Below are positions 1 through 8,245 of a stretch of DNA of 64,000 nt, in pieces. The DNA comes from Sphingobacterium zeae (GTDB taxonomy: Bacteria > Bacteroidota > Bacteroidia > Sphingobacteriales > Sphingobacteriaceae), in the NCBI RefSeq assembly GCF_030818895.1, contig NZ_JAUTBA010000001.1, forward strand, positions 3,472,001 to 3,536,000. The letters are read 5' to 3'. Both the position numbers and the translations under genes were made by a program. Below the pieces are notes generated by a model. It did not search any database, was not told where the DNA came from, and worked only from the letters and a program-made list of their open reading frames with translations. Each line of letters begins with the position of its first letter. The first letter of the stretch is position 1.

Positions 1-292
1 GGTTATTGGGATGAATCACAATCGAAACACCTGTAGCAAAAAAATCATCTTCATCTACTCCGAACGATTTTTTAAGCGTTTCAGGCAACTTCCCATAGAC
101 AGCAGAAAAATTAACTCCGCCTTTTTCTAAGATACGACCATTTTGAATAATTCTAGTACGACCGCCCCCGCCGCCTTCTCTCTCCCACAATTCCTCTTCA
201 AAACTCGCCGAACCATCTAATTTTTCCAGCGTCTGGCATATTTCATCCTGAATTTCTTTATAAGCTAAAGCAATTGCTTCTTTTTTTATCAT
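1..292 (-). CDS. hemF: Oxygen-dependent coproporphyrinogen III oxidase, N-terminal part
   Basis: The first 97 codons of a minus-strand gene are present; the rest lies beyond the window edge. Translation from the ATG at 292 gives MIKKEAIALAYKEIQDE, then a glycine-rich stretch EGGGGGRTRIIQNG and EKGGVNFSAVYG, which is the typical N-terminal signature of HemF. The family oxidatively decarboxylates coproporphyrinogen III to protoporphyrinogen IX using O2, in the cytoplasm, as a late step of heme synthesis. The gene lies 19 bp downstream of gpsA on the same strand, so the two may be co-transcribed. The ORF is too short and open-ended to have been called automatically. Identification is firm from the glycine motif; nothing can be said about the C-terminus. 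Confidence 0.93.
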   Translation of the reverse strand, partial: MIKKEAIALAYKEIQDEICQTLEKLDGSASFEEELWEREGGGGGRTRIIQNGRILEKGGVNFSAVYGKLPETLKKSFGVDEDDFFATGVSIVIHPNN

Positions 293-311
293 CTATTTTC
301 TTACAAAATTT

Positions 312-1316
312 TTATGTTAATTTTTCGCTCAAAGCTTGAATAATTTTAGACGAAGGAAGATGCTCATATAAAATTTGATGTACAGCATCACATATGGGCA
401 GTTCAACATCATATTTTTTAGCGTATTCCTGAATACAAGCAGAAGCATAGTACCCTTCAGCTACCATATTCATTTCTAATTGAGCAGACTGTACGCTATA
501 CCCTTTTCCGATCATATTCCCAAAAGTCCTATTTCTGCTGAACTGAGAATAAGCTGTCACTAAAAGATCTCCCAAGTAGGCTGACGTATTTACGTCACGA
601 GAGGTATCTCCATCCACTTTGCCCACAAATCGTCGCATCTCCCGGATTGCATTGGACACCAATACAGCCTGAAAATTATCTCCATAACCTAATCCATGAC
701 AAATACCGCCAGCCAAAGCATAAATATTTTTTAGTACTGCTCCAAACTCTATTCCAAGTACATCGACAGACAAAATGGTTTTGATAACACGTGAGGATAA
801 AAACGAAGCGACCAAAGCCGCACTATCTAAATTTTTGCATCCGAAAGTTAAATAAGACAATTTACCTAAGGCCACCTCCTCGGCATGGCAGGGACCTCCT
901 ACCACACAGATCTGATCTATATTAACCGAATAGCGCTGTTCCAAAAACTCACCGATGATCAAATTATCTTTAGGAATGATCCCTTTGATAGCCGAAACAA
1001 CAATTTTATCACTGAAATCTTCTTTCGTGACATTCGCTAAGGCCTCTTTCAAATAAGCAGCGGGAGTATTCAAAATCACTATATCTGAATTCGCAATCAC
1101 GTTTTTTGCATCAGTATCAATCGTAGTAATGTTAAGGTCAACTGATACGCTGCTCAAATACGTAGGATTGTGCTTAAACTTCTGAATATATTCTGCATCC
1201 TCCTCTTTTCTTACCCACCAAAAAATATGTTTATCTTGGTCATTTTCGCATAGCATCTTGATCATAGCTGTAGCCCAGCTTCCGCTACCAATTATACCAA
1301 TCTTTTTCCCCTGCAT
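312..1316 (-). CDS. gpsA: NAD(P)-dependent glycerol-3-phosphate dehydrogenase
   Basis: 334 residues, the usual GpsA length. It reduces dihydroxyacetone phosphate to sn-glycerol 3-phosphate, the backbone of membrane phospholipids, in the cytoplasm. The N-terminal Rossmann motif is GIIGSGSWATA (residues 7-17). The family motif with the catalytic lysine follows in the C-terminal half, EFGAVLKNIYALAGG, and then GYGDNFQA and the AYLGDLLVT segment. The ATG at 1316 is supported by a Bacteroidota -7 box 23 bp upstream. hemF starts 19 bp downstream in the same direction. No oddities seen. Confidence 0.97.
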   Translation of the reverse strand: MQGKKIGIIGSGSWATAMIKMLCENDQDKHIFWWVRKEEDAEYIQKFKHNPTYLSSVSVDLNITTIDTDAKNVIANSDIVILNTPAAYLKEALANVTKEDFSDKIVVSAIKGIIPKDNLIIGEFLEQRYSVNIDQICVVGGPCHAEEVALGKLSYLTFGCKNLDSAALVASFLSSRVIKTILSVDVLGIEFGAVLKNIYALAGGICHGLGYGDNFQAVLVSNAIREMRRFVGKVDGDTSRDVNTSAYLGDLLVTAYSQFSRNRTFGNMIGKGYSVQSAQLEMNMVAEGYYASACIQEYAKKYDVELPICDAVHQILYEHLPSSKIIQALSEKLT

Positions 1317-1338
1317 GTCTTTAATTTGTTTTCGGAAG

Positions 1339-1346
1339 CAAATATA
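1339..1346 (-). promoter_or_regulatory. -7 box of the gpsA promoter
   Basis: On the minus strand this reads TATATTTG, a perfect match to the Bacteroidota sigma-A -7 consensus TAnnTTTG, 23 bp before the gpsA ATG. No clear -33 TTTG is seen at the expected distance. Confidence 0.55.
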
Positions 1347-1404
1347 CTTATTTACTGGCTAGATATATGATTCACGCGGCGAGATATGATATTTTAGTTA
1401 CTTT

Positions 1405-1740
1405 CTACGTAAATAAACCTTGCCAAAAACCAATCTCCAACCCTACAAAATACTCGTCATCCTCCATTTTTATAGGATATATATGTATAAAATTATATTG
1501 TTCCGGATTGCCCTTTCCCGTTGTGAGGTCGAATTCATGGCGATGAAAAGGACAGATTATTTTTCCTCGCTCACACCAGCCATTTTTCAACATAGCGCCA
1601 GCATGTGGGCATTTTCGAGAGAAAGCATAGATTTGATTTTCGAACCAAGTAATACAGATAATTTTCCGACCGAATTTATGCTCGCTGACACCATTATTTT
1701 TTAGAATTTCGGCGTGTTCAATTTTGTACCAATGAACCAT
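1405..1740 (-). CDS. Rieske [2Fe-2S] ferredoxin-like protein
   Basis: 111 residues, a free-standing Rieske domain. The two cluster-binding motifs are visible: CPH (C44, H46) and CPFH (C63, H66), 16 residues apart, inside KCPHAGAML and IICPFHRHEFDLTTGKG. No signal peptide or membrane segment, so it is cytoplasmic. Small Rieske proteins of this size act as electron carriers to oxygenases or resemble the small subunit of nitrite reductase (NirD). There is no oxygenase or nitrite reductase gene next to it, so the partner is unknown. It is divergent from ychF with 68 bp between the two start codons. Confidence 0.85.
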   Translation of the reverse strand: MVHWYKIEHAEILKNNGVSEHKFGRKIICITWFENQIYAFSRKCPHAGAMLKNGWCERGKIICPFHRHEFDLTTGKGNPEQYNFIHIYPIKMEDDEYFVGLEIGFWQGLFT

Positions 1741-1774
1741 GTGACAAGATAGCTAAAAATTACGGTGAATTTTC

Positions 1775-1782
1775 TATCTTTG
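1775..1782 (+). promoter_or_regulatory. -7 box of the ychF promoter
   Basis: TATCTTTG matches the TAnnTTTG consensus exactly and lies 26 bp before the ATG at 1809. It overlaps a possible in-frame GTG at 1782, which would therefore lie upstream of the transcript. This decides the ychF start in favour of 1809. Confidence 0.65.
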
Positions 1783-1808
1783 TGGAATTTCAAAAATTTG
1801 CACTATAT

Positions 1809-2909
1809 ATGGCTTTACAATGCGGTATCGTGGGTTTACCAAACGTCGGTAAATCAACATTATTTAACTGTTTGTCGAACGCGAAAGCGCAGGCAGCAAA
1901 CTTTCCATTTTGTACAATTGAACCAAATGTTGGGGTTATTACCGTACCGGATGCCCGTCTTAATAAATTAGCTGAATTAGTCAACCCACAACGAATTGTT
2001 CCAAATACAATAGAAATCGTCGATATCGCCGGTCTTGTTAAAGGAGCATCAAAAGGTGAAGGATTAGGCAATCAGTTCCTAGGAAACATTCGTACGACCA
2101 ATGCGATTATACATGTTTTAAGATGTTTTGACGATGGTAATGTTATTCACGTCGATGGCTCTGTAGACCCTATCAGAGATAAAGAAATCATCGACACTGA
2201 ATTACAACTCAAGGATTTGGATACGGTTGTAAAACGTATTCAAAAGGTTGAGAAAATGGCTAAAACAGGTGGGGATAAGGATGCAAAAAGAACGTTTGAT
2301 ATTTTATCAATTGTGAAAGATCATCTCGAAGCCGGAAGATCTGCACGTACGGCAGCGATCGACACGGAAGATTTTGAGTTTATACAGGATCTAGCGCTGT
2401 TGACAGCCAAGCCAGTACTTTATGTATGCAACGTGGACGAAGGATCAGTCAATACAGGAAATGCTTATGTAGAACGGGTTAAAGAAGCTGTTAAAGACGA
2501 AAAAGCCGAAGTATTGGTGATTTCGGCGCAGATCGAATCGGAAATTGCCCAACTGGAAAGCTATGAAGAGCGAAAGATGTTCTTGGACGATCTAGGTTTG
2601 GAAGAATCTGGTGTGCATAAATTGATCCGTGCAGCGTATTCTCTCTTAAATTTAGCGACGTATTTTACAGCTGGCGTACAGGAGGTTCGTGCTTGGACGA
2701 TCGAAAATGGCTTTACAGCTCCTCAAGCTGCAGGCGTTATCCATACTGATTTCGAAAAGGGATTTATCCGGGCTGAGGTAATAAAATACGACGATTTCGT
2801 CACACTCGGATCAGAGAGTGCCGTGAAGGAAGCTGGAAAATTATCTGTAGAAGGAAAAACATATATTGTCCAAGATGGTGATATAATGCACTTCCGCTTC
2901 AACGTGTAA
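1809..2909 (+). CDS. ychF: Redox-regulated ATPase YchF (Obg-family)
   Basis: 366 residues from the ATG at 1809, the normal length of YchF. The P-loop GLPNVGKS is at residues 8-15, followed by the switch region VDIAGLVKGAS and a long helical insert. The C-terminal TGS-like domain contains FTAPQAAGVIHTDFEKGFIRAEV. The specificity motif NVDE replaces the NKxD of true GTPases, as expected for YchF, which prefers ATP. It binds ribosomes and affects the oxidative stress response and translation. A longer reading from GTG 1782 is possible but that codon sits in the promoter -7 box. A strong terminator follows 28 bp after the stop, so the gene is probably monocistronic. Confidence 0.97.
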   Translation: MALQCGIVGLPNVGKSTLFNCLSNAKAQAANFPFCTIEPNVGVITVPDARLNKLAELVNPQRIVPNTIEIVDIAGLVKGASKGEGLGNQFLGNIRTTNAIIHVLRCFDDGNVIHVDGSVDPIRDKEIIDTELQLKDLDTVVKRIQKVEKMAKTGGDKDAKRTFDILSIVKDHLEAGRSARTAAIDTEDFEFIQDLALLTAKPVLYVCNVDEGSVNTGNAYVERVKEAVKDEKAEVLVISAQIESEIAQLESYEERKMFLDDLGLEESGVHKLIRAAYSLLNLATYFTAGVQEVRAWTIENGFTAPQAAGVIHTDFEKGFIRAEVIKYDDFVTLGSESAVKEAGKLSVEGKTYIVQDGDIMHFRFNV

Positions 2910-2937
2910 GTCTATGCATTTTAGAGACATTAAAAAA

Positions 2938-2974
2938 ATAGGCGGTAAATAATTCACCGCCTATTTTTGTTTTT
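2938..2974 (+). terminator. Rho-independent terminator after ychF
   Basis: The arms ATAGGCGGT (2938-2946) and ACCGCCTAT (2956-2964) form a perfect 9-bp stem with a 9-nt loop, followed by a T-rich tail. Confidence 0.85.
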
Positions 2975-3194
2975 ACCGCCCACGTCTTTTTAAAATAATT
3001 AGTTTACACTACATTTCCAATTAATGAGAGTACGTCGGCGAGCGTCTCATTGATCACTATACCCCATACGGCCGAATTTATGGCCCATAGCACTATAATT
3101 ATAATACCGGCTTACCTGGCGAACGTGCATCACCCTAAAATTCTAGCATGCGTATCTTAAGAGCTTCCTTTGAGTGAGCTTCACCATATGATGG

Positions 3195-3491
3195 TTATTT
3201 TACAAAATAGCGATGTTCGATTACCTCAACTTTTTTTATGTCTTTGTCTTCCAAAACTTTTTTCACATCGCAATGACCAGTTACTCCTCGGTAAATCAAA
3301 GCGCCACCAAGTGTTAATCCAGAAAATCCTGTCAATGGCGACTTAATTAATTTTTTGACACCCATACCTAATATAAAGCCTCCGGCAATCACCGATAAAA
3401 CCCGTTCAGAGGTACCAATATTCTCTTCGATGCAATCGTCTTCTATCTTCGTCTTGATCTTGTCAAATGCAAATGTTAGTAGGTTACTCAT
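3195..3491 (-). CDS. DUF2892 / YgaP-like transmembrane domain protein
   Basis: 98 residues. After a short charged N-terminus comes NIGTSERVLSVIAGG, then two hydrophobic stretches (about residues 30-46 and 53-68) separated by VKKLIKSPLTG, then GHCDV. This arrangement is that of the small YgaP-type membrane domain (DUF2892), which in E. coli YgaP anchors a rhodanese; here there is no rhodanese domain. The function of free-standing members is not established. The gene stands alone, with about 285 bp of non-coding DNA on its 3' side, where beyond the ychF terminator I see nothing else. Confidence 0.75.
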   Translation of the reverse strand: MSNLLTFAFDKIKTKIEDDCIEENIGTSERVLSVIAGGFILGMGVKKLIKSPLTGFSGLTLGGALIYRGVTGHCDVKKVLEDKDIKKVEVIEHRYFVK

Positions 3492-3623
3492 AATTCTCTA
3501 TGTTTTTAAATCTGTTTATTATATAAACAAATCACAGTCCAAAAAAGTTTAAGAATAGCATATAGATTTTATGTTGTTTCTCCAATAACAACTCTTATAT
3601 TCGTATTTAACAATTTGAAATAC

Positions 3624-4469
3624 ATGCAAATCAAAAAATATTCAGGTGAAATAGTACCTTTCAACGGTGAAGCTTTACGCAAATCACTGACTCGTTCTGG
3701 TGCCGATATGGATCAGGTCAATCAAGTTTACAATAAGGTTCTCAACGAAATATATGATGGAATTTCAACTAGAGAGCTCTATCAGCTTGCATTTGACACG
3801 CTGAAAACTGTTCGAGCATCCTATGCAGCTCGCTATAGTTTAAAGAAGGCACTTCGAGATCTTGGACCAGAGGGTTTTTATTTTGAAAAATACATTGCAC
3901 ATCTTTTACAGTCAATGGGCTACGAAAGCACGACCGGACAAACCGTGCAGGGGCATGCTGTTTCCCATGAATTGGATGTTGTGGCATATAAAGATGGAAA
4001 ATTGATTACTGCAGAATGCAAGTTTCGCAATGATATTGACGCTAGAATTTCGGTGACAACTCCGATGTATTACCTGTCAAGATTTAAAGATATCAGCAAT
4101 ATCAATTATCAGTTCTTTGGAAAACAGCTGCAGTTTCATGAAGGGTGGCTGATCACCAATGCGTACTTTACCTCCGATTCGATTGATTTTGCCGAGTACT
4201 ATCAAATTAACTTGCTATCTTGGGATTATCCGAAAGACAATAGCATCAAAAAAAGAGTAGACAAAGCTGTCTTCTATCCGATTACATGCCTAACAACACT
4301 TTCTGACGCAGAAGAGCAGCAACTACTCAAAAACCAGCTAATTTTGGTAAAGGACCTTGTCAACAATCCGGAAAAACTTGACCTCTTAAATCTCGCAAAA
4401 AATCGCAGAGAAGAGGTTTTAAATGAAGCTCATGAACTCTTGAACTACGAAGTGGAAGAAGAGTATTAG
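3624..4469 (+). CDS. ATP-cone domain fused to an Mrr-like endonuclease domain
   Basis: 281 residues from the ATG at 3624; a TTG three codons upstream is less likely. Residues 1-90 match an ATP-cone, the nucleotide-sensing domain of ribonucleotide reductases and NrdR: IKKYSGEIVPFNGEALRKSL opens it. Residues 95-190 contain the core of the Mrr/type IV restriction nuclease fold: FEKYIAHLLQSMGY, then ELDVVAYKDGK and AECKF, giving the catalytic D...ExK pattern. The C-terminal 90 residues are helical and unassigned. It is thus a candidate nucleotide-regulated DNA nuclease, perhaps in repair or restriction of foreign DNA. It is convergent with ispE with a 15-bp gap. The function is inferred from domains only. 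Confidence 0.8.
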   Translation: MQIKKYSGEIVPFNGEALRKSLTRSGADMDQVNQVYNKVLNEIYDGISTRELYQLAFDTLKTVRASYAARYSLKKALRDLGPEGFYFEKYIAHLLQSMGYESTTGQTVQGHAVSHELDVVAYKDGKLITAECKFRNDIDARISVTTPMYYLSRFKDISNINYQFFGKQLQFHEGWLITNAYFTSDSIDFAEYYQINLLSWDYPKDNSIKKRVDKAVFYPITCLTTLSDAEEQQLLKNQLILVKDLVNNPEKLDLLNLAKNRREEVLNEAHELLNYEVEEEY

Positions 4470-4484
4470 TAGTTATTATTTTTT

Positions 4485-5300
4485 CTACAGCTTGGTAGGA
4501 TGGTAGATCTTGCCATATTTCTCAAGTTCGGTTAAATCCGTCTTTTTCCAAAATATACCATAAATAGCCGCTCCTGATCCAGACATGGAAGCGTACACTG
4601 CACCTTTTTGATATAAGGCTTCTTTAATTTCTTTCAACAATGGGTAACGCTCAAATATACCATCCTCAAAATCATTTCGAATGTGAAACTTCCATTCCTG
4701 AATAGGCAGACGTATTGCTTCTTCCAATTTAATTTCGGACATTTTAGGTTGTACACCTGAATAGGCTTCAACAGTGGAAATATGGATATTAGGCATGATT
4801 ACCGCGATATGGTAGGCATCAAGGTTCAAATCCAAAGGCTTAAAATCAGTACCGATGCCTGTTGCAAAAACAGGATTATTCGCAACAAAAAAAGGACAGT
4901 CTGCGCCAAGTCTTGCCGCATAACCTTCTAGCTGCTCATTGGTAAGATTCAAATGGAAAAGCGCATTAAGTCCTTTTAATACAAAAGATGCATCTGCAGA
5001 ACCTCCACCCAATCCCGCTCCAATTGGAATTTGTTTGATCAAATCGATTGAAACACTTGGAATATCATGATCCTCTTTTAGCAATAGAAAAGCTCTTAAA
5101 CAAAGATTGTCAACACGATTTCCTGGAATATGTTCTCCTTGCATATTTAATATAGTTTCCGCCGAGCCAATCTCCGATAATTCGATAATGTCGTAAATTG
5201 GCAGCGGATAAAGAACACTATTCAGCTCGTGATAGCCATCTGGGCGCTTAGCAATTACTTGCAGACCGATATTTATTTTTGCGTTTGCAAAAAGTATCAT
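4485..5300 (-). CDS. ispE: 4-diphosphocytidyl-2-C-methyl-D-erythritol kinase
   Basis: 271 residues. IspE phosphorylates CDP-methylerythritol at the 2-hydroxyl with ATP in the non-mevalonate isoprenoid pathway. The GHMP-kinase motifs are visible: AKINIGLQV with the ExDGYHEL segment at residues 7-27, the ATP-binding IPIGAGLGGGSADAS at about 90-104, and the third motif ASMSGSGAAIYG near the C-terminus. Length is typical, if slightly short. It lies 30 bp downstream of apt on the same strand and is probably the last gene of an HhH-protein/apt/ispE operon. Confidence 0.96.
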   Translation of the reverse strand: MILFANAKINIGLQVIAKRPDGYHELNSVLYPLPIYDIIELSEIGSAETILNMQGEHIPGNRVDNLCLRAFLLLKEDHDIPSVSIDLIKQIPIGAGLGGGSADASFVLKGLNALFHLNLTNEQLEGYAARLGADCPFFVANNPVFATGIGTDFKPLDLNLDAYHIAVIMPNIHISTVEAYSGVQPKMSEIKLEEAIRLPIQEWKFHIRNDFEDGIFERYPLLKEIKEALYQKGAVYASMSGSGAAIYGIFWKKTDLTELEKYGKIYHPTKL

Positions 5301-5330
5301 TTGAGTTTATCTAGATTCTATATTTCAAAA

Positions 5331-5864
5331 TTAATAGCTCACCAATGAATAGATGTTGTCACTAAACCTGGATAATCTACCTTTCGCTTTTAAAAAGTCT
5401 AAAGAGATAATAAAGCTATAAGCGACAATCTCTCCTCCCAATCTTTCAATAAGCTTACTAGCTGCAACTACTGTTCCCCCTGTAGCCAAAAGGTCGTCAT
5501 GAACCAATATTCGGCTTCCTTTTTTGAATGCATCTTCATGAATTTCAATTGTAGCTTGACCATATTCCAGTGCATAGGACTCAGATACTGTCTTAAAAGG
5601 TAATTTGCCTTGCTTTCTAATTGGAATAAAAGGCAAGCCCAATCTGTTTGCCAGTAAAAACCCAAATAAAAATCCTCGGCTCTCAATTCCAGCAATCGCA
5701 TCAATCGCTACACCTTTTAATTGATCAACAATCGAATCAATCATTTCACTGCACAATGCCGCATCTTTCAATAAAGGCGTGATATCTTTAAATACAATAC
5801 CAGGTTTAGGAAAATCCACTATATCCCGGATTTCCAGTTTCAATTTATCTTGAATCATTTTCAA
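5331..5864 (-). CDS. apt: Adenine phosphoribosyltransferase
   Basis: 177 residues, the usual Apt length. It makes AMP from adenine and PRPP in purine salvage. The N-terminus has the Apt-specific DFPKPGIVFKDITPLL. IAGIESRGFLFG is the conserved flexible region, and the PRPP-binding loop is ILVHDDLLATGGT (about residues 118-130). The start is at 5864 or at the second ATG two codons later; in either case the gene overlaps the 3' end of the upstream helix-hairpin-helix gene by 14-20 bp, which points to translational coupling. Confidence 0.96.
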   Translation of the reverse strand: MKMIQDKLKLEIRDIVDFPKPGIVFKDITPLLKDAALCSEMIDSIVDQLKGVAIDAIAGIESRGFLFGFLLANRLGLPFIPIRKQGKLPFKTVSESYALEYGQATIEIHEDAFKKGSRILVHDDLLATGGTVVAASKLIERLGGEIVAYSFIISLDFLKAKGRLSRFSDNIYSLVSY

Positions 5865-6807
5865 ATATTAAATAAGGTGCGATCTTGGCAATAGCTAAAT
5901 CGGAGAGCGTTCCTACTTTTGTCAGATCCTCTATATTAACATAATTTCCATGCTGATCCCGATAATTGATGATCAGTTTCGCATCTTTGCCGCTAAGATA
6001 CGGATGTTTGGCCAATGAAGTTGCATCTACCTTATTAATATTGATTTTTTTGATTCCATCTAAACTTGATACAATGATATGATCTTTAATTAGATCGTAA
6101 GTTTCTGCTGGAACGCCATAAACTTCTTTTAACTGTTCAATACGGTAGAATCCTCCCAATACATCTTTATATTTTAAAATGCGTTTGGATAGAACAGAAC
6201 CTATCCCTTTGAGAGTCATCAAAGCCGTAGTGTCACAGGAGTTTATATCAATAAGTTCAGCTGTATTTCTTTCGAATTTATCATACAACAAAGGCGTTCT
6301 TCTTTGCTCTTTGGTTATTGCTGTATCGGGAATTGCTTTGATGCGGATATAGGGTTCTAGTCGTCTGTAAAGTCGGTCATTAATGGAATAGATCTTCTTT
6401 AGATCAGTCTTTTGTTTAAATCGTCCTCCTTTATTTTCATAGTTTTTCAATACCGCAATCTGTTTATCTGAAAGCCCCAGTTTATGCCAATCAGCATGTG
6501 GTAAACCATTTGGGTCGAAATAGAATAGTTTTCCTTCATCTAAAATGTTATTTGGATTTACCGAGAACTCGCTTTCATTATTAGTTAAATGGGCTGCATT
6601 TTCCACCTCTTTTTTTGTCGAACTTGATAGCTCAAGAGAGTCATGGAAGGATTGTTCGAATAACTTCGCCTGATTTGGAATCGTATCCATTGTATTGGTT
6701 TTAAGCAAGGCATAAATTGTAAAAAACAATACGATAATCACCAAAATAATGAAAAACCCATTTTGTTCTGTTTTATTAAATTTAAAATATGTCAATAGCC
6801 TCTTCAT
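5845..6807 (-). CDS. Membrane-anchored helix-hairpin-helix protein (ComEA-like)
   Basis: 320 residues. One membrane segment near the N-terminus (about residues 17-36) is followed by a low-complexity linker and then repeated helix-hairpin-helix motifs. The clearest are IDINSCDTTALMTLKGIGSV with SKRILKYKDVLGGF and a further copy at ININKVDATSLAKHPYLSG with LIINYRDQHG. Such motifs bind DNA without sequence specificity. ComEA uses them for DNA uptake, but this protein is larger, with more motifs, as is common in Bacteroidota; a role in competence is possible but not shown. Its 3' end overlaps apt. Confidence 0.8.
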   Translation of the reverse strand: MKRLLTYFKFNKTEQNGFFIILVIIVLFFTIYALLKTNTMDTIPNQAKLFEQSFHDSLELSSSTKKEVENAAHLTNNESEFSVNPNNILDEGKLFYFDPNGLPHADWHKLGLSDKQIAVLKNYENKGGRFKQKTDLKKIYSINDRLYRRLEPYIRIKAIPDTAITKEQRRTPLLYDKFERNTAELIDINSCDTTALMTLKGIGSVLSKRILKYKDVLGGFYRIEQLKEVYGVPAETYDLIKDHIIVSSLDGIKKININKVDATSLAKHPYLSGKDAKLIINYRDQHGNYVNIEDLTKVGTLSDLAIAKIAPYLIFENDSR

Positions 6808-6856
6808 AAGCCGCTGATAATTGGGTTTTTTAAATTTAATAAATTATAAGGAAAAT

Positions 6857-6893
6857 AAAAAGGGGGTTATTAAAATTAATAAACTCCCCTTTT
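6857..6893 (-). terminator. Terminator after the efflux adaptor gene
   Basis: Read on the minus strand, AAAAGGGGAG pairs with CCCCCTTTT across an AT-rich loop that itself can pair, and a T-rich tail follows. It lies 26 bp beyond the stop of the adaptor gene ending at 6919. Confidence 0.7.
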
Positions 6894-6918
6894 CAACGAT
6901 TATTATCTACAAAGAGAT

Positions 6919-8223
6919 TTACAATTTTGATTTATCCACTTTCTCTACTTGGCTACCATCCTTTAAAGTCTTTGAAATTGCATCAAATGGTCTGGAAACA
7001 ACCTCATCTCCTTTTTTTAATCCGGAAATGACGATGATATTTTTATCATCCTGAATCCCTGTTTTCACCAAAACCTGTTTAACCGCTTTATCTTTTAACA
7101 CAAATACATACTCTTCAACTTTCTTATTAGTAGTTGTAGAATCCTTGTCATCAGAGCGTACAGTTACCGATTGGATGGGAACGACCAATCCTTTTGCATG
7201 TTTTGTAAATATCTGAACAGTTGCCGAAAGCCCCGGTTTAAACGGAGAAGCAACATTCTCTCTCATCAAATCCTGATAAGATTGTGCACTGATGCGAACC
7301 TTTACATTAAAATTTGTCACTTGGTCGGTGGACGACGTAGAAGCGGTAGTCGTTGCTATGTTTTTAGATGAACTAGCTATTTCGGTCACTACGCCTTTAA
7401 ACTTTCTGTCCTTAAACGCATCAACTTCGATCTCAGCTTGATTGCCTACCCTTACATTATTGATGTCATTTTCATTTACATCAACATTCACCTCCATCGA
7501 ACTCATATTGGCTATGCGCATAATTTCGGTACCTGCCATCTGTGCCGTACCCACCACACGTTCTCCTTTTTCGATAGATAAAAGTGATATGATGCCATCA
7601 GATGGCGCATAAATGGTCGTCCGATTCAGATTGTCCTGCGCTTCTTTTACCGAAGCTTGCGATTGGTCAATACCAAACTTCGAAGACCGTACTGTTTCCC
7701 GCTGCGCCTGAATAGATGCCTGTGCAGCGAAATATTCAGCTGAACTTTTATCCATCTCCGCCGCAGAAATAACACGCTTTTCAAAAAGTTCCTGATTCCG
7801 TTTATATGTAGCGGCCACATTCTTAAAGTTCTCTTCCTGTTGTTTTAATTGCTGTTGTGCCGCTGCTAGGTTAGCGCGCTGTGAATTCATAGCTGCTACA
7901 GACCTATCGTAGCCAGACTGCAATATATCGGGTTTTATGCGGCAGAGAACTTGCCCCTTTTTAACTAAATCACCTTCTTTTATATTAAGTTCAACCACCT
8001 CGCCTGACACTTCGGAACTTAACTTCACCTCCACTTCGGGTTGAATTTTTCCACTTGCGGAAACTAACTCATCGACATCCATTTCTTTTACCACATCGAC
8101 TGCGACTTTAGTAATATCTCCTTTACCAAACCATCCTACTTTAAAACCTATAAAGCCAAGGATCGCCAGCAGTACGATCACGATCAATATAATTTTTCCT
8201 ATGCTACGTTTTTTCTTTGCCAT
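6919..8223 (-). CDS. Efflux periplasmic adaptor protein (membrane fusion protein, MacA/HlyD type)
   Basis: 434 residues. The N-terminal membrane anchor is at residues 9-27 (IILIVIVLLAILGFIGFKV). The first half of the lipoyl domain is VKLSSEVSGEVVELNIKEGD with VKKGQVLCRIKP. A long alpha-hairpin rich in Gln/Ala follows at about 100-200, and the second lipoyl half is IYAPSDGIISLLSIEKGERV. The beta-barrel and membrane-proximal domains occupy the rest. It should link an inner-membrane transporter to TolC. The TolC-type gene lies 22 bp upstream, but no inner-membrane pump (MacB or RND) is encoded here, so the energy source must be elsewhere in the genome. Confidence 0.9.
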   Translation of the reverse strand: MAKKKRSIGKIILIVIVLLAILGFIGFKVGWFGKGDITKVAVDVVKEMDVDELVSASGKIQPEVEVKLSSEVSGEVVELNIKEGDLVKKGQVLCRIKPDILQSGYDRSVAAMNSQRANLAAAQQQLKQQEENFKNVAATYKRNQELFEKRVISAAEMDKSSAEYFAAQASIQAQRETVRSSKFGIDQSQASVKEAQDNLNRTTIYAPSDGIISLLSIEKGERVVGTAQMAGTEIMRIANMSSMEVNVDVNENDINNVRVGNQAEIEVDAFKDRKFKGVVTEIASSSKNIATTTASTSSTDQVTNFNVKVRISAQSYQDLMRENVASPFKPGLSATVQIFTKHAKGLVVPIQSVTVRSDDKDSTTTNKKVEEYVFVLKDKAVKQVLVKTGIQDDKNIIVISGLKKGDEVVSRPFDAISKTLKDGSQVEKVDKSKL

Positions 8224-8245
8224 TTCTTTTGTTGGATCAAATAGG

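Noticed and set aside
1782-1808. GTG start for ychF
   Set aside because: It overlaps the predicted -7 box TATCTTTG, and family members start at MALQCGIVG (1809).
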